A DNA stretch of 7,078 nucleotides. Source: an uncultured Lachnospiraceae bacterium (GTDB taxonomy: Bacteria > Bacillota > Clostridia > Lachnospirales > Lachnospiraceae). Made by a program: the position numbers and the translations under genes. The stretch is taken from assembly GCA_947174985.1 (NCBI GenBank), contig CAMWLB010000157.1, positions 1-7,078 on the forward strand, given 5' to 3'. The notes beneath the pieces were generated by a model, which had not been told where the DNA came from, searched no databases, and saw only the letters and a program-made list of their open reading frames with translations. Below, one piece after another: positions 5,613 through 7,078 of this stretch (its first letter is position 1; the number at the start of each line of letters is the position of its first letter).

Positions 5613-7078
5613 ATGGACTTAAAGAAAGCACCTTTTTATTTAGATGACGCGCATATTGCATGGGTAGAAAAAACCCTGAGTCAAATGAGGCTGGAGGAAA
5701 AAATCGGACAATTGTTTTGCCCGATTGGATATTCAACTGACCCTGAGTATTTAGATGAATTGATAAAATTTCATATAGGAGGATTGTTTTTCCGTGACGG
5801 CGCAGGGGAAGAAATGAGAAAGACCTTTGCCTATGCGCAGGCACATTCCCGTATCCCGCTGTTGATTCCTTCCAATCTTGAAGCGGGAGGAGACGGGGCG
5901 GCCACGGATGGCACTCCTTATGGAAAGCAGATGGCATGTGCGGCTGCGGGAGATGTAAAGTATGCCTACAGGCTTGGAAAAATTGCCTGTACGGAAGCCG
6001 CTGCAATTGGGATTAACTGGGCGTTTGCCCCAGTGGTGGACATTGACAGAAATTATCACAATCCCATCACAAATGTTAGAACCTACGGGGATAATCCCGA
6101 TACAGTCTTGGCGTTTGCCAGAGAGTATATGCGCGCTGCAACGGAGTGTCAGGTTGCGGTATCGCTGAAGCATTTTCCGGGAGACGGCGTGGACGAGAGG
6201 GATCAGCATCTTCTTACTTCCGTGAACAGCCTTTCAATGGAAGAGTGGGATGCGACCTATGGAAGAGTGTACAAGGAGCTGATTGCAGAGGGCGCACTGA
6301 CGGTTATGGCGGGCCATATTGCACTGCCTGCCTATCAGGAATATTATAATCCGCAGAGCAGGGGGCAGGTGATTCCGGCTTCCTTATCAAAGGAGCTGCT
6401 TCATAAGCTGTTGCGAGAAAAACTTGGATTTAATGGATTGGTCATTAGTGATGCAACACCGATGGTGGGCTTTACATCTGCCATGGAAAGAGAAAAGGCA
6501 GTTCCGCTTGCCATTGAAAGTGGCTGCGATATGTTTCTCTTTAATAAGGATTTGGTAGAGGATTATGAGTTTATGATGAGGGGATACCGAAACGGACTGC
6601 TTTCTGAAAAACGTCTGACGGAGGCAAACAGAAGAATACTTGCCTTGAAGGCGGCTCTTAAGCTTCCGGAAAAGAGTGCGGCAGGCACATTGGTTCCTGA
6701 TGCGGAAAGCCTCAGTATACTACGAAATAAACAGCATGTGGAGTGGGCGGAGGAATTGGCGGATGAATCAATTACACTGGTAAAGGACACGCAAAAGCTG
6801 CTTCCTGTAAGCGCCTCAAGGTATAAAAGGGTTTTACTTGAGATTCTGGGAGATTTTCCGTCTAATGAGCGTGTGTTGTCTCAGGTGAAGGAAGAATTGG
6901 AAAAGAGGCAATTTCAGGTTACGGTGTATGAAAAAGAGAATTTTGAAAAAGGCGTTGATAATGTAAAGACATTTAAAGAAAAGTACGATTTGGTCATTTA
7001 CATCGGCAATGTGGAAAATGCAAGCAATAAGACGACAAGTCGGTTAAACTGGTACACCTTCTGGGGACAGGGCAATAA
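5613..7078 (+). CDS. GH3 family enzyme, His/Asp-dyad (NagZ/Nag3-like) type; candidate beta-glycoside phosphorylase; 3'-truncated
   Basis: Acts on beta-linked glycosides by a retaining mechanism, in the cytoplasm since no signal peptide is seen. The frame is open from ATG 5613 to the right edge, giving 488 codons. Residues about 18-350 form the GH3 TIM barrel: EEKIGQLF (28-35), NWAFAPVVDIDR (136-147), NVRTYGDNPD (154-163), the key motif KHFPGDGVDERDQH (186-199), and LVISDATPMVGF with the predicted nucleophile Asp280. D197/H199 match the Asp-His dyad that serves as acid/base in NagZ-type enzymes instead of Glu. From about residue 375 (HVEWAEELADESITLVKD) the GH3 C-terminal domain begins and is cut off, so this is the two-domain form, unlike short E. 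coli NagZ. Enzymes of this subgroup are known as beta-N-acetylglucosaminidases and, for Cellulomonas fimi Nag3, as retaining phosphorylases. Adjacency to beta-PGM favours a glucoside phosphorylase over muropeptide recycling; this is inference. Confidence 0.88.
   Translation, partial: MDLKKAPFYLDDAHIAWVEKTLSQMRLEEKIGQLFCPIGYSTDPEYLDELIKFHIGGLFFRDGAGEEMRKTFAYAQAHSRIPLLIPSNLEAGGDGAATDGTPYGKQMACAAAGDVKYAYRLGKIACTEAAAIGINWAFAPVVDIDRNYHNPITNVRTYGDNPDTVLAFAREYMRAATECQVAVSLKHFPGDGVDERDQHLLTSVNSLSMEEWDATYGRVYKELIAEGALTVMAGHIALPAYQEYYNPQSRGQVIPASLSKELLHKLLREKLGFNGLVISDATPMVGFTSAMEREKAVPLAIESGCDMFLFNKDLVEDYEFMMRGYRNGLLSEKRLTEANRRILALKAALKLPEKSAAGTLVPDAESLSILRNKQHVEWAEELADESITLVKDTQKLLPVSASRYKRVLLEILGDFPSNERVLSQVKEELEKRQFQVTVYEKENFEKGVDNVKTFKEKYDLVIYIGNVENASNKTTSRLNWYTFWGQGN

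Noticed and set aside
5751..6209. 152-codon minus-strand open frame
   Set aside because: It lies opposite the conserved GH3 catalytic barrel and has no motif or ribosome site of its own that I can support.
7073..7078. TAA at the right edge as the stop of the GH3 gene
   Set aside because: It is out of frame: the last full codon is AAT at 7074-7076, and the GH3 C-terminal domain is clearly unfinished.

Overview
The window is a single-strand cluster of six genes, all on the + strand, with no RNA genes, CRISPR, insertion sequences or attachment sites that I can see. Strong AGGAGG-type ribosome binding sites, a lipoprotein-anchored solute-binding protein and moderate base composition suggest a low-to-mid GC Gram-positive Firmicute. 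A gut Clostridia/Lachnospiraceae-like organism is my best guess, from style rather than from any marker gene.

Layout. 2-1483 is a tandem-ATPase subunit of a CUT2 (ribose/galactose type) sugar ABC transporter, cut only at its extreme 5' end. 1496-2455 is permease 1. 2514-3779 is a lipoprotein solute-binding protein. 3888-4883 is permease 2. 4902-5537 is a beta-phosphoglucomutase with every catalytic residue I can check. 5613 to the right edge is a GH3 glycosidase-family enzyme of the His/Asp-dyad (NagZ/Nag3) type, cut at its 3' end. Gaps between genes are 12, 58, 108, 18 and 75 bases. Three of them hold inverted repeats: 2464-2487 before the binding protein, 3800-3843 after it, and a terminator-like hairpin at 5541-5574 before the GH3 gene.

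How the genes fit together. The binding protein captures a small glycoside outside the cell, a probable heterodimeric permease imports it, and the ATPase powers uptake. The GH3 protein has no signal peptide, so it should act on the imported substrate in the cytoplasm. GH3 enzymes with a His acid/base have been reported to act preferentially as retaining glycoside phosphorylases, releasing a beta-sugar-1-phosphate. The neighbouring beta-phosphoglucomutase is specific for beta-glucose 1-phosphate and makes glucose 6-phosphate. The most interesting reading is therefore an ATP-sparing route: beta-glucoside import, then phosphorolysis by a GH3 enzyme, then beta-PGM, then glycolysis. This is inference from motifs and gene order; the substrate is unknown.
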